Source of the DNA: Pilaira anomala
Taxonomy: Eukaryota; Mucoromycota; Mucoromycetes; Mucorales; Mucoraceae
Direction of reading: 5' to 3'
DNA length: 64,000 bases
Assembly (NCBI GenBank): GCA_025716855.1
Contig: JAIXMQ010000037.1
Location: 62,001 to 126,000, forward strand
Of the stretch, positions 37,263 to 49,435 are shown one piece after another; the stretch's first letter is position 1, and each line of letters begins with the position of its first letter. The notes beneath the pieces were generated by a model. The model did no database searches. It was not told where the DNA came from and worked only from the letters and a program-made list of their open reading frames with translations. The translations under genes and the position numbers were made by a program.

Positions 37263-37442
37263 ATGCCACTTATTTCATCTATACTTTTATCTACAACAGC
37301 AAATGAATATACTTTCTGTCCTAAATGTGGTGTCGATGTTACTATTTACTCTCATGAAGATGATTGTCCTTGTTTACGCCACCACCACCACCATCCTCAC
37401 CATAACCACGCCACCGTTGCGGTCTTGACAAGAAAAAACTGA
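37263..37442 (+). CDS. 59-aa Cys/His-rich small protein, unknown
   Basis: The ATG at 37263 opens a 59-codon frame. An in-frame upstream extension exists but is Lys/Phe-rich low-complexity sequence, so I prefer this start. After a short Ser/Thr N-terminus come FCPKCGVDVTIYSHEDDCPC, with a CxxC and a CxC, and then a histidine run (HHHHHPHHNH). This looks metal-binding, perhaps a zinc-ribbon knuckle followed by a His-rich tail. No close family is known to me. It is preceded by a strong pyrimidine tract and followed by TC/CT microsatellites. It could be a genuine microprotein or chance, but Cys/His clustering makes chance less likely. Confidence 0.5.
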   Translation: MPLISSILLSTTANEYTFCPKCGVDVTIYSHEDDCPCLRHHHHHPHHNHATVAVLTRKN

Positions 37443-38586
37443 CTAAACCAAAAACAACAAAACAACAAAAAAAAATGTTATGTATACACAATGTAAAACT
37501 TATCTCTCTCTCTCTCTCTCTTTCTGTCTCCTGTATATATATATACTTATATGATACCAATACCCACTCTCTCTCTCTCTCTCTCTCTCTCCTCCTCTCT
37601 CACACACACTCTCTCTTTCTTTAAATATTTGATTATATATCCATTCTCTGTTTCCTTTATCTCCCTTCTTTATTTATGAAAAAAAAATAAATTATGTATA
37701 TCCTGTAAAAAAAAAAAAAAAAAAAAAAAACGCGAGCATGCGTGCGTCTTTTTTATTTATTTATTTTTATAATACATGTGTACCTTATTAAGAAATAAAC
37801 TTTTTTTAATTAACTACGGTCATTCAATTGGTTTTCTTTTTCAATTCATCAATTTACTTGTTCTAATGATGGGTCCCATCTCCCTTTTCTGTTGTTGCTT
37901 ATTACACTGTTAGAAAGATAAGGACCCAGCATAGATGGAATAGGATGACATATCAATTAGTAAAATCGCCTGATAATATGTCATCTTGAATAATTTACAT
38001 ATTCCCGTTTACAAGAGAGAGAGGACCCAACTGCTGGAAGGTAGTTTTGTTGTGCCGATCCGGATTAGATAATTTTTTTACTACTAAAATACATGTCCAT
38101 TGATTAAAATATAATGCACACGTGTATTTACACAAATCATATTCTGTACTTTACAGCCAAGAACCCATGTCTTTTTAGCTTTTTTTGCCAAGTCTTTTAC
38201 GCCACATCTATTGATTATTATTATTATTATTTTAACTGGTAAGTTGATCGACACAGGGACTGAATCGTTTCTTTAAAAAAAACAAAAAAACAAAAAAAAA
38301 AAAGCTAATTAATTACTCATCTATTTTCTAATGATTTTGACATTAGTAAATAATGCTAATACCTTTTTGTCAGAAAAAAAAATTCTATATATCATGTAAA
38401 AACTGTATCACATTAGCTTAGCGAGATTTGATATTAGTAAGAAAAGCTTATTTTTATAATAAAAAAAATTGTTTTTGTGTACTCTTCAATTGGTTTATCC
38501 ATTTTTACAAAAAAGGGTTTTTTCTGTATAAAGTGACACAAGAAGGTTTTTAATTAACTTGATGAAATTTGTAATAATTTATTATT
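37443..38586. other. Intergenic with TC microsatellites and poly(A) tracts
   Basis: About 1.1 kb. CT repeats lie at 37502-37521 and 37566-37591, a 25-nt A run at 37707-37730, and a TTA run near 38217-38232. No gene supported. Confidence 0.5.
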
Positions 38587-39431
38587 TTATGGGTTCGAAG
38601 TTTGTATATCCCAACACTCATTTTTTAAAGACCAAGTATAAAACTACAATATATATAGAGTTAAAAAAAAAAATTGACTCCTTTTTTTTTTTTTTTTTTT
38701 TTACCAGTCTTTTAGGCGGATAGCATGAATAGTCGAAATATTCAACATCTGTTACTTTATAAACCAACAAACAAAAGTTATCCATCGCAAGATCATGTAT
38801 CACAGAAGATTCATTATTCTTTAATGACTGACAAGAGAAATTAATCTCATTGGATTTAGGTACTTCTGCTCTTGAAGGCCAAGTAAATCCTGCTCGAGTC
38901 CTTTCATCCAACGCATGCCATTGTTCTATCCGTTCATTTTCCCAATAGTCCGATGCTTGTATTGAATTTATCTTGGGTGGTGGATACCTTGTGATCTGAA
39001 TAGGTGCTGACGCAATATAAAATTTACCTTTAAAATTATAATACTCTTCTGTACTTGGCATACTCCAGTTAATTTTTGCGTTTGGGTTGGTCTTTATATC
39101 GCCCATCAAGATAGAATCGTTCATGGCCAAGATGAATTTCATAAATCGTATGTCGTCTTTTAAAAATCCTTGGAATGGTAGACAATGCATTGATATCTCT
39201 CCAGATCTTTTCATATTACACATAGGCAAATAGACTATAAAAATAGTAAGCATTAAATAAAAATGTACAGTCAAGAGAGAGAAAGTAAAACTTCTGCATA
39301 ATACTTTTTTTTTCTTGTTTTTCTCCTCGTTTTTTTGCATAATTTGCTTGATAACTTTTTATAAGTGGTGTACTCCAAGGTGGTGGAATACTTGAACTCT
39401 TTTGTTCTATAGGAGAGGTTGGTAAAGACAT
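38587..39431 (-). CDS. Pyridoxamine 5'-phosphate oxidase-related FMN-binding protein (Alr4036 family)
   Basis: Three exons: 39431-39305, 39234-38705, 38643-38587, 237 aa. The N-terminus has PPPWSTPLIKSYQANYAKKR, like the PW..L...L segment of the family. Then come MKRSGEISMHCLPFQGFLKD, the inner PTMPSTEEYY-like segment (INWSMPSTEEYYNFKGKFYI), and the diagnostic ERIEQWHALDERTRAGFTWP followed by SRAE. The C-terminal exon gives FYTWSLKNECWDIQTSNP, the closing Trp block. Members bind FMN in a split-barrel fold. Catalytic role is undefined for most; pyridoxamine-phosphate oxidase activity should not be assumed. The terminal exon of 19 codons was added because it completes the family ending; without it the frame runs into a poly-Lys tail. 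Confidence 0.85.
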
Positions 39432-39628
39432 TTTGTTTTTATTGTAATAATAATAATAAAAAAGAAGAAGAGAGAAACAGGCTTCAAATATTATCTCAGA
39501 AGTAAATGAATCAAATTATTCATGTGTAACTTTTTTGCAAAAAAAAAAAAAAAAAAAAAAAAGTGTGATTTGAAACATTAAAACTACGACAAAAAGGGAG
39601 GAGGTCAAAAAAAGGTACACACACATAC

Positions 39629-39662
<34 letters not shown>

Positions 39663-39729
39663 CTGATCTTCTCTCTCTTTTTCTCTCTCTCTCTTTCTTT
39701 TTTTTTTCTCTTTTGATAATAAAAAGTAA
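39432..39729. other. Divergent promoter with (CA)n repeat
   Basis: The region between two head-to-head genes holds a 23-nt A run (39540-39562), a (CA)n run at 39632-39660 and TC tracts at 39669-39712. It presumably drives both the Alr4036-type gene and SIN3. Confidence 0.6.
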
Positions 39730-40021
39730 ATGACTATACCAAACCAACTATCACAAAATGATCCAAGGTAAAAAAATAAAAAAAATAAAAAAGACTTTTA
39801 CACTTTACTTTTAATAGACGAGGTTAATCTTATACGCTTTTTTATTTTAGGAGACCATCAGTGTCTACTTCTTCATTACCACTTGTTGGTTCACCTTATG
39901 GACATCATCGTTTACCAAATCTCTCTCAACAAACACCTTCTTATCGTGCCAATAGCCCACCTTTATCCTATCATGCTAGAAATGATTTATCCTATCAAAA
40001 CGTACCACAACCACCACAACC

Positions 40022-40054
<33 letters not shown>

Positions 40055-40358
40055 GACTTCTAATAACTACAGTAATTCTTCTGCTGGTCTTGTCACGGCA
40101 AATATGGTCAGACCTTCTGGTACACCTCCACCTACCATGCACATGAAAAGTCATTACAATGATCAACACGAAAACGTAACTACTGCAACAACTACAACCG
40201 AACTCAGTCCTTCTTCACCTAATAGTTCTTATAGACCCTTAAACGTGATTGATGCCTTAGCATATCTTGATCAAGTAAAAGGAAGGTTCTCTGATAAACC
40301 TAATGTTTATAACCAGTTTCTAGATATCATGAAAGATTTCAAAAGCCAATCGTGAGTT

Positions 40359-40410
<52 letters not shown>

Positions 40411-41209
40411 TAGCTATATTTATTCACTTTCTTATCATAGAATCGATACCCCAGGTGTGATTGAACGTGTTTCTACATTATTTAAAGGCCACCCATTATT
40501 AATATCAGGATTTAATACCTTTTTACCAGCTGGTTATCGTATTGAGTGTTCAATTGATCCACGTGATCCAAACCGTATTATTGTTACTACACCGAATGGA
40601 AATACTACAACTTCTACTACAACCACTGCAGAAGAAATGTTAAAGATCAATCCAAATCATTATTATCATAATACGCCACCACAACCACCACAGCAACCAC
40701 CACAGCAACAACAGCAAACTTATACACCACCAATACAACATGGATTTAATCCTCCACCACAACCACCACCACCTTTACAACAACCACCTTCATTTAATTA
40801 TTCTACTACGACTTCAACTGTGGTTTCTGCTTCTGCTTCTGCTGCGCAGTCAACAACGTCTCCTATATCATCTGATCGTAGACCACCTGTTGAATTTAAT
40901 CATGCTATCAACTATGTAAATCGAATCAAGGTAAATTAAAAAAATATATATCTATTATTGTAACGAAATAGAATCTAAAATATATATATATATATATATC
41001 TGTATAGAATCGATTTGCACATAATCCAGATATTTATAAACAATTTCTTGAAATACTACAAACTTATCAAAAAGAACAAAAGCCAATTCAAGAAGTATAT
41101 GCCCATGTTCAATATTTATTTAATGGCGCAGATGATTTATTACAAGAATTCAAACAATTCTTACCAGAGATTCAATCTCAACCTGAAAGAACCAGTAGTC
41201 CCATTTTAC

Positions 41210-41240
<31 letters not shown>

Positions 41241-41288
41241 CCCACTTCCTCCTCCACAGCCTCCTATCATCATTCAACAACAATCGGC

Positions 41289-41322
<34 letters not shown>

Positions 41323-43006
41323 TCTTCTTCTTCAAAGCGTAAGAAAATCTATGCCAAGAAATCAAGAAAAGATGAAATCGTACATCATCACCATCATCAA
41401 CAACAACAACAACAACAAGAAGAAGAAGATCAAACCATCTTATTCTCTACTTTTGATCCTGCCAAACCATCTGTCTCCATGCAAGAAACTGAGCTCTTTG
41501 AAAAAATCAAGAAACATATAGGCACCAAACCCTCTTACCAAGAATTCCTGAAGACGTTAAACCTCTATACACAACAAATTGTAGATATGGATGCCTTGAT
41601 GGTACACGTAAAAGGATTTTTTGGTACCAACAAGGAATTATTTGATGCTTTTAAACAAGCCATTGGGTACGAACCTGTACAACATCCTATAGAGAAACCG
41701 AATGTATCTGCAGCCAAACCCGATCTCTTGGTCTGTCGTACCGTCAAGGCCAGTCCCAGTTATCGCGAAGTACCGAAAGAATGGCAAAATCAACCTTGTT
41801 CAGGCCGAGATCAAATGTGTTGGGAGGTCCTGAACGATCAATACGTATCGCATCCTATCTGGAATAGTGAAGATAGTGGCTTTGTTGCCTCAAAAAAGAA
41901 CCAATACGAAGAAGCCTTACATCGATGTGAAGAAGAGCGATATGAATACGATTTAAATATTGAAGCCAATTTGAACACCATTGCCTTGATTGAACCCATC
42001 GCCTTACGTATCGAAACCATGTCGATGGAAGAAAAGAATCATTTTAGACTGGAACCTGGATTAGGCGGTCCAACCGTCTCGATTTATGAACGCATCATTA
42101 AAAAGATTTATGATCATGATCGGGGTACGGAAATCATTGAGATGCTCTATCAAAAGCCGGCTATCGTGATACCCATCGTGCTCAAAAGACTCAAGTTGAA
42201 AGATAAAGAATGGAAAAAGGCACAACGTGAATGGAATAAGATCTGGAGAGAGCTGGATACAAAGAACTTTTATCGTTCGTTGGATTATCAAGGCACGACG
42301 TTTAAATCAAATGATAAAAAGGCTTTGATCAATAAGGCCTTGATCTCGGAAATCGAATCCATGGCCCAAAACCCTTATCCTCATTTATCTTTTCTTTTTA
42401 CAGATACTTTGATCGTCAAGGATATCTCGAGACTCGTGTTTTTCTATGTACAACATCAGACTGGATTCACAAAAAGTGATAAACAGAAAATTCATTCGTT
42501 CTTGACAGGCTTCTTACCTGCTTTCTTTTATGTGAATGGGGACGATATCGTGATGGAAGAAGATCTTAATCCTGAGGATTCAGATACGGATACCGGAAGC
42601 GCTTCTCCTCTCCAACAATATCAACGTGAAAAGAACGGTACATTATTAAGAGATGTCTTTTTGAGAAACAACTCTTATCAGTCCAACGGTCATTCACCTG
42701 CTGTCAAAATGGAGGCCGATATGGACGGTGATATTGAGATGACGGATGTCATGATTCAGCAGGACTCTCCTGAACAAGAAGAAATCAAGTTGTTTGCTCC
42801 TCCTACCAAAAAGAGACCTTCTATCTACAGCTTCTTCTGTAACTCACATTATTATTGTCTGTTTCGATTATATCAAGTGCTTTATGAAAGATTGGCAAAG
42901 ATGAAATCAATTGATGAATATGTGAAAGCAAATCCTGCCGTAGGTAAAAAGTTTAATTCTACTGCTATGGAACTTGATTTATACTCGAATCGATTTGAAG
43001 GTAAAA

Positions 43007-43037
<31 letters not shown>

Positions 43038-43972
43038 CTTTTTTTTTTCTTAAATAGTATTGTTCACGTATACTCAAGTATATTCTTTTTTTTTTTTTTC
43101 TTTTTTTTTTTGCTTAGATGTGGACTTGTCAAATGGTTATTATATCGCGTTATTGGAAACAATTGAGCATTTCTTTGAAGGAGAATCAGATCAACAAGCA
43201 TATGAAGAAGGCGTTCGTTATATATTTGGAATTGAAGCTTATACAATGTTCACAGTGGATAAAGTCATTCAAGCTTTAATTAAACAGGTAAATTCTATTT
43301 TTTTTTTTATTATTATTATTGAGTTGTAAATTAACTAGCATCATTCAAGATTCAAACGGTTGCAACGGACCGAAAGTCCATTGAGTTATTTAAATTATTC
43401 AATGAAGTGACTGAAACAAGACCTATCTCAGTCTATCGATCACTTGCAGAAAATGTATTAGATGGAACAGATGAAAATATGTATAAAATGAACTTTGTAA
43501 GTATCTACAAAAAAAAAAAAAAGACACATTTTTTTTTCTTTCTTTTTTGCTGACAAACGATGTGTAGGACACGGATTCATGTACTACTACAATTCAATTA
43601 TTAGATAAAGAGCAAAAAGATGAAATACTCACAGCACAAGAGAAATACCAAGAATACATGTCGAATTATATTGATTGGTTAAATGAAACAAAGGGAATTG
43701 ATCAAGAACAATTGAAACCTTCCTTCTTGAGAAGAAATTTAATGATCAAACAAAAGAAACAAGATACATTTGTTCGGCCTCAACTTCGATACAAGATTCA
43801 ACAAGAATCTTATCACATGTATTATATTGTAGGTTCTGAAGATGTCTTTTATAGACCTTCTTCTTTTGTTTCTAAACCTCAAAACACACTTGATGAGAGA
43901 GGACAGAGTTGGCATAATCTGATAGCGAAAAATAATCATATTACTATGAATCAAGATATCTATAGGATTTAA
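39730..43972 (+). CDS. SIN3: Sin3 histone-deacetylase co-repressor scaffold
   Basis: Seven exons: 39730-39767, 39851-40351, 40441-40930, 41008-43000, 43118-43287, 43350-43496, 43568-43972, about 1247 aa, all in phase. Three paired amphipathic helix domains are visible: PAH1 from about residue 145 ([20 protein letters not shown]), PAH2 from about 331 ([20 protein letters not shown]), PAH3 from about 503 ([20 protein letters not shown]). The HDAC-interacting domain follows ([17 protein letters not shown], then [17 protein letters not shown]). The Sin3 C-terminal module has [20 protein letters not shown]. Poly-Gln, poly-His and poly-Ala runs lie between the PAHs. Sin3 recruits the Rpd3 deacetylase to repress transcription. 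No DNA-binding domain is present, as expected. Length is near animal Sin3. Confidence 0.96.
40359..40404. repeat. (TA)n(TG)n compound microsatellite in a SIN3 intron
   Basis: About 10 TA units followed by 12 TG units lie directly after the donor of exon 2. Other TA runs occupy later SIN3 introns (40980-40999, 43011-43036). Confidence 0.9.
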
Positions 43973-44019
43973 CATTAATCTTTTTCTCTTTTGCAAATAA
44001 AAAGTTTCAATGAAAATAT

Positions 44020-44064
<45 letters not shown>

Positions 44065-44275
44065 ATACAAAATGGAAACACTTTCAATGAGAGCAAACAA
44101 TACAATAATAACTTTACTGACACAAAAAAAAAAAAGGCTTTTAAGAACAAACGATATACAATATATATATATTTTTTTAAAAATGCAAAAGAGTTTTATT
44201 CAATGCGTTAAAAAAAAAGGAATTATTAAGAGAATATGAAAGTATGAAATGGGGATGAAAAAGATGAGAAAAAGC
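43973..44275. other. Convergent 3' region with 38-nt T tract
   Basis: This spacer between the 3' ends of SIN3 and the alcohol dehydrogenase contains an unbroken T run at 44023-44060 and an 11-nt A run. No gene seen. Confidence 0.6.
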
Positions 44276-45406
44276 TTACTCGTTCATGACAACAGCTCTG
44301 TAACGAGGCTTGGTATCACGAACGAATTGAATAGCTTCGTTAATATCAGTCATAGGGAAGGTATTGACCCAGGTGCGAACATTATGCTTGGAGGCAAAGT
44401 CGAGACATTCTTGAATCAAGGAAGGAGAACCAATGAAGGAAGCAGCAATGGTTAATTGCTTACCGGCTAAAGTGAAAGCAGAGATACCAGAAATGGGGAC
44501 TTCAGGGATATCACACATAATGAAAGTACCATCTTTCTTTAACATCTTCAAGTAGGTATCCCAACACTTGTTGACAAGCTTGGTAGCCAAGATATGAGTG
44601 AAAGTGTTATAATGAGGTTCAATTTGTTCTTCCTTTTGCATCAAGACATAATCATCACAACCGAGCTTCTTTGCATCATTTACTTTATCGGGAATAACAT
44701 CAAAAGCAACAACCTTAGCTCCCATAGCCTTAGCCCATTGGACAGCGAAATGACCAAGACCACCAAGACCAAGTACAGCGACCTTATCACCGGGACCAAC
44801 ATTGTAACGCTTCAAGGGTGAATAAGTAGTTACACCACCACAAAGGAAAGAGGCAGCAACTTCAGAAGAGAAGTTATCGGGAATCTTGACAACAAAGTCA
44901 CGGTGACCTCTCCATTTATCAGCGAAACCACCATAGGTCTTTTCGTTGGTGTCATCATAACGATCGTTGAAGGACCAGACAGCGTGCTTCTCACATAAGT
45001 TTTCCATGTGCTTCTTACACATATCACATTCACCACAAGAGGCTACTTGACATCCAACACCACAACGGTCACCGACCTTAATGTTTGTCGCGTTCTTACC
45101 AACCTTGGTGACTCTACCAATGATTTCGTGACCACAGACAGCAGGGAATTCAGTAGGTCCCCAACCTTCATCAATAGTGTGAACATCAGTACCACAAACA
45201 CCACAACAGATGACATCCATTTGAACCATATCATCGTTCCAACTACAAAGCTTTAATTCAGTGGGTTCGAGCTTACCACCTATAATCGTTTAAAATATAT
45301 GAGTGTCGGCTTAAAATAAAAAAAAAATAGGATGCATGATTGTATGTTTTATGAATTGCTTACCCTTGGATTTAACTGCGTAACCGGTGAAAGAATCGTC
45401 AGACAT
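44276..45406 (-). CDS. Zinc-dependent alcohol dehydrogenase, cinnamyl-alcohol-dehydrogenase (ADH6/7) type
   Basis: Two exons, 45406-45364 and 45279-44276, 348 aa. The catalytic-zinc ligands are in CCGVCGTDVHTIDEGWGP and the following CGHEIIG; the structural-zinc site has four Cys (SCGECDMCKKHMENLC). The Rossmann motif is VLGLGGLGHFAVQWAKAMGA. The residue set and the GWGP and CGVCGTD blocks fit the NADP(H)-preferring medium-chain CAD/ADH6 group, which reduces aliphatic and aromatic aldehydes. The C-terminus (RYRAVVMNE) is typical. Codon use is strongly biased towards C-ending codons, compared with the AT-rich bias of most neighbours, suggesting high expression. Confidence 0.94.
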
Positions 45407-48400
45407 ATTGATTATTATTTAGTAGTTTTGTTTTAAAAGAATTTAAATTGAACTGAAGAAAAAAAAAAATAAACAGGTTCAATTGTTCCTTTTTATATCT
45501 TTTTTTTTTTTCATGCCGTAAGATAAATCTGTGAAACCCTAGTTTTTTTTTTTGCAGTGCGTAAGAATCAAAATCAGCCGACTTTTTTTTTTCAACTTTT
45601 TTGTTTTTAGTTATCAAAATCTATCTGATCTTTTTGGCCCTCGTGTCATTTTTTTTTTTTCGACGCCTATGAAACACGGTCGCTCTGAATATTTCTTTTT
45701 GGTACACTAGGGTTTCAATCTTTTTTTTTTTTTAAAAAAAAAATAAAGTATACAGTTTCAGTCTAGACTTGTGTAATGACCTAAAAAAAGAATAAAAGAA
45801 GATAACAACTCATTGACCTTAGTCGTTAAAATATGTTTTATTCTTCATTATTAAGTAACAACATTTATTTTAAAAAAAAAAATATCGAGTTATAAACTCA
45901 TTTTAAAAGCAAACTATGTTTTATTGTTTGTAAAAATGACATAATATTCGCGTGTATACGTCAAATTGTGTGTGAGTTTATGTGTATGTAAGAGAGCCGG
46001 GCTTTTTTTTTTTTTTTCTCTCTCCAATAGTGGTACAGTGTTAATGCGCGTTTTTTTTTTTTTTTTTTTTTTTAAAGGTGTGAGTACAAAAGTTGTTTAT
46101 CTCGGAAATCATTCTCTGGCATAAAGTTATCCTAAAAATAATACCACTTCTTTTTTTTTTCGCACACCATGAAGCCTCTTCTCACTACCTATTTGCTTGA
46201 TTAGATTAATATGAAACATCTGGTTACAAACAATTCCCAGGTTATCCACGGATATATCAACAATAAGTTTTCTGTACTTTTTCTACATTTTTTTTTTAGC
46301 CCGAGGAGCAAAAAAAAAAAAATGTCATTCAATATGCTTTTATTAAAATCAATACGAAATAAACACGCATAAATAACTTTATCAGCGCCGATCAGATATC
46401 CCATTGATAACTTCTTTATCGGTGGCCAATTTATTGCCTGATTTCCCATTTCTTTCCAGCTCGTCCTACATCTATGACCGGTCGGGCAGGAGCACGGATT
46501 TTTTTTTTTTTCGTTTACCATTAAATCCCGCTCTCTCTTTCTTTCTATTTTATGCATGAACTTGATTTTAATATACAAAATAAAACAAATACTTTATATA
46601 TAAACGATCAAACATCTGTTTGCAACGCTATTTTTTTATTTATCTAATCCTTTCCTTTTGACTCTCTACAGAGAGAGAAATAAAAATCGGAAACTCAATC
46701 AATACGTAAAAAAAAAAAAAAAAGCCCTCATACACCCGAAAACCCCTGTCACAATCGATAATTGTTCAAAAGGTGGTTCCTTTTTTCTGAAAGACTAAAA
46801 GTTTTTGTACAGTGGGAAACTTGTAACTATAATATTCTATATTTGTATTCATCCGGTCAAATTTCGATATGAAATTTATGCAAAAAGCTGAGTTTATTAT
46901 TTCTCTCAATTTTTAATTATCATGTCATATAGGCCTTTCAAATAATAAAAAGGTCTTTCAAAAACCATTAAACAGTTCATATACTTTAACACGTAAAAAA
47001 ATAAACTAGAGATTCAAAACAAGTTTGAAGCTATCGAAGAATATATACCCACGCGATTACCCCGGAAAAAAAAACCAAAGACATTATGCATAAGCGTGAG
47101 ATTTTTGGGATGTTTATGTTTTTCTCAGAATCTATGAATTTACAAAAAAAGAAGAAAGGTTTAAAAAAAAAAAAAACTTGGGGGGGGGGGGGGAAGGAGA
47201 GAGAAAATCGGGGACGTACAAGTGAAACATAAAGACGCCATATTAGTTCATCATATTGGTGATATTGTCTCACTCAAATTCATCTCGAGCTTTCTTTACC
47301 ATTTTGATTAAAGTATTAGCCTTTTCGATTTAAGGTTTAGAGTGGGGTGAGCTGCATACATAATTTTTTTTACAAAGAGTTCGTTCATGTTTTTTTTTTG
47401 ACGCGTAAAATTCTTTTATCACAACTAACTACATCTACGTGTGAGAAACTTCTGCAATAATGATATAAACAACCCCAAAACTCTTTTACAATTCAGGAAA
47501 TACAAAAAGGGCGGAGCCGCTCTTTTTTAGAAAGTTAAACTAATTAAAAAAAAAAAAAACTTGTTAATTCAATTGAGCGAATTGTGTGAATAAAAATAAC
47601 TGAATAAATAGAGATTTAACCATTATTTAATGTTCATGTGTTAATTTTAAATACATGATACGCTTATTATGTGCAACCGATACTATATGCACTGTTTAAA
47701 CTTTGTCTAAAGTATGATGATGATGATGCAACTATGCCCTTTTTAATCGCGAAATAACATCAGTACGAGTCTACAGACTTTTCCATCATTATTTTATATT
47801 TTAGTCCAAAGCAGCAAGCAAGTTGCTGCAATGTAAGTAACCTTTTTGGCTTGTGACATTTAACATTTTATCAAGCTCAGTTAAACAGTAGTCGTTTCGT
47901 TTTGCACAACGTTACTAACTTGGAAAAGATAAAATCTATTTCTTGTGTAAAAAAAAAAAACTTTTCTAAATAATGTCATTTTGACCACAGAAATGAAAAA
48001 AATGTTTAGTCAGTAAATATATTTATTCAAGTTGTTTAAATACGAAAAAAGTTAAAACTTTATAGTTGTTATTATCGACTAAATAATGTATGGAATAGTT
48101 TCTATAATATAAATATAGGATGGAATGAAACTTACGATGATATTTAGTCATCCTACAGTTTTACTAAAACATCAGATACCTATTTTATGCTTTAGCTATT
48201 TGTTTTTAGTTCGCAGTAATGAGTTAAGGGCTGATTGTCACTGGAGTTAGTATTAACTCGCTTGATTGTTCTTCACTTCTTTATTTTTTCTTCGTGCACA
48301 ACAAACAAATCCGAATTATATGCATAATTCAGACAAGAGAGATTGTTGAATCAAGGGATAATTATTGACTTCGAAACCTGCATAATCCATGTTGTCAACA

Positions 48401-48653
48401 GAGTAAGACGTATTATTAATTTGGTAATTTATCATAAAGTAGTTAGCGATTCATTGCTTAACCAACAAATCCCAACAACAAATGCTCTTTTCTGTGCAGA
48501 CATTCCGCTAGAACCTGTTTGCGTGAGTTGCTCGTCAGCTAGCGATCAATTTTTAAGAATATAAATAAGAAGCCATGCAAACACAGTAAAGATATTGATT
48601 TGGATCCTCTACTTATTTAATCTGTTATTACTATCAAATATCCCTCGTGCAAG
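45407..48653. other. Large gene-poor region
   Basis: About 3.2 kb in which I can support no gene. Open frames at 46201-46578 and 47031-47273 on the minus strand cross homopolymers and have no motif. Notable non-coding items are a 13-nt G run at 47179-47191, a GC-rich hairpin at about 47504-47527 and many T tracts upstream of the alcohol dehydrogenase. Some of this is probably decayed mobile-element DNA, given the transposase remnant that follows. Confidence 0.5.
47504..47527. other. GC-rich hairpin in AT-rich spacer
   Basis: The arms GGGCGG and CCGCTC (one G-T wobble) pair around AG and are extended by A5 and T5+. It is isolated in an otherwise AT-rich spacer. It is not tied to a gene end, so a terminator role is unproven. 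Confidence 0.4.
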
Positions 48654-49171
48654 ATGGTACTAAATTGGCGACGTTATCTTCAGACTGAAATACAGCGAGC
48701 TCTCGCAAGAAATAACAGCATTTTGCTCAAGGTTCATTAACTTCTATTAAGAGTTACTAAATTGTATCGATGACAGAAAATGTGTTATCAACATAAAGAC
48801 TTCTAGTATGAAAGACGCCGACAAAATCTATTCGAATTTGACCACTCTTTCAAGAGAAGTCAATAAACCCCCCCCCCCTCCCCAATCAAAGAGATCTCAA
48901 AATACAGTTGAACAAGTTATATGAAAGAGTATCTGTAGAAAATGGAAAGATCACTGTAGAGCAAGATACTATCAAAACAATTTAATTTCGTTTTTATAGT
49001 TATTTTCATAAAGCGACAGGCATCGACCACCAAAGCGATTACGTATTTGTTAATGAAGCTGGTTCTCATACTCAAATAAATAGAAACTACAAGAGGCCAT
49101 TCTTTCGGGTTTCCCATTTCCATATTAATGCCTCACTTAACAACAATGTAGGTGCCCCATTTTCGAAGTAG
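48654..49171 (+). pseudogene. Decayed Tc1/mariner-like DDE transposase
   Basis: Open fragments in shifting frames together look like a Tc1/IS630-type transposase. They are MVLNWRRYLQTEIQRALARN (48654-48731), SMKDADKIYSNLTTLSREVN (about 48807-48866), LYERVSVENGKITVEQDTIK (about 48917-48976), and YVFVNEAGSHTQINRNYKRP (about 49041-49100). The last matches the (I/V)DEAGF...R block that carries the first catalytic Asp. Here it is VNEAG, with Asn in place of Asp. Frame breaks, a poly-C insertion near 48868, and the lost catalytic residue mean it is inactive. No terminal inverted repeats were found by eye. Confidence 0.5.
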
Positions 49172-49435
49172 GTGTCCCCACTTCAATTTTGAAATGTCCA
49201 AATGTTTTTTTCTTCTCTTGCCCCAACTTATTTTCTTTGACTGTAACAAAGCAAAATAAAATAAAAGATACACTTGCCTTTTGAATGAAAACTTAAGTTA
49301 AAATGATATGATGTTTTGAAACGAAGAGTTAAAACACCCCTGTTTTGGAATAGTCATAATAACAAAAAATGCAGCTTATTTTTTTTTTCTTACTCCTCTA
49401 TCTGGTTTTTTTTTTAAGCATGTGTTTAAACCAGT

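Noticed and set aside
37500..37600. Repeats suggesting an array
   Set aside because: These are simple CT/CTCT microsatellites without spacer-repeat structure; no CRISPR-like organisation in the window.
38618..38704. Lys-rich continuation of the FMN-binding gene
   Set aside because: The frame runs through a T-rich intron giving poly-Lys; splicing to the exon at 38643-38587 restores the family C-terminus.
41015..41521. Plus-strand 168-codon frame within SIN3
   Set aside because: It is a shifted frame of SIN3 exon 4 crossing poly-His/poly-Ala codons; Sin3's own frame shows PAH2 and PAH3.
46201..46578. 125-codon minus-strand frame
   Set aside because: It crosses A and T homopolymers and has a biased composition; no conserved motif and no neighbouring exons.
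47031..47273. 80-codon minus-strand frame with poly-Pro/poly-Phe
   Set aside because: Made of a G13 run and A runs read as Pro and Phe; composition is an artefact of homopolymers.
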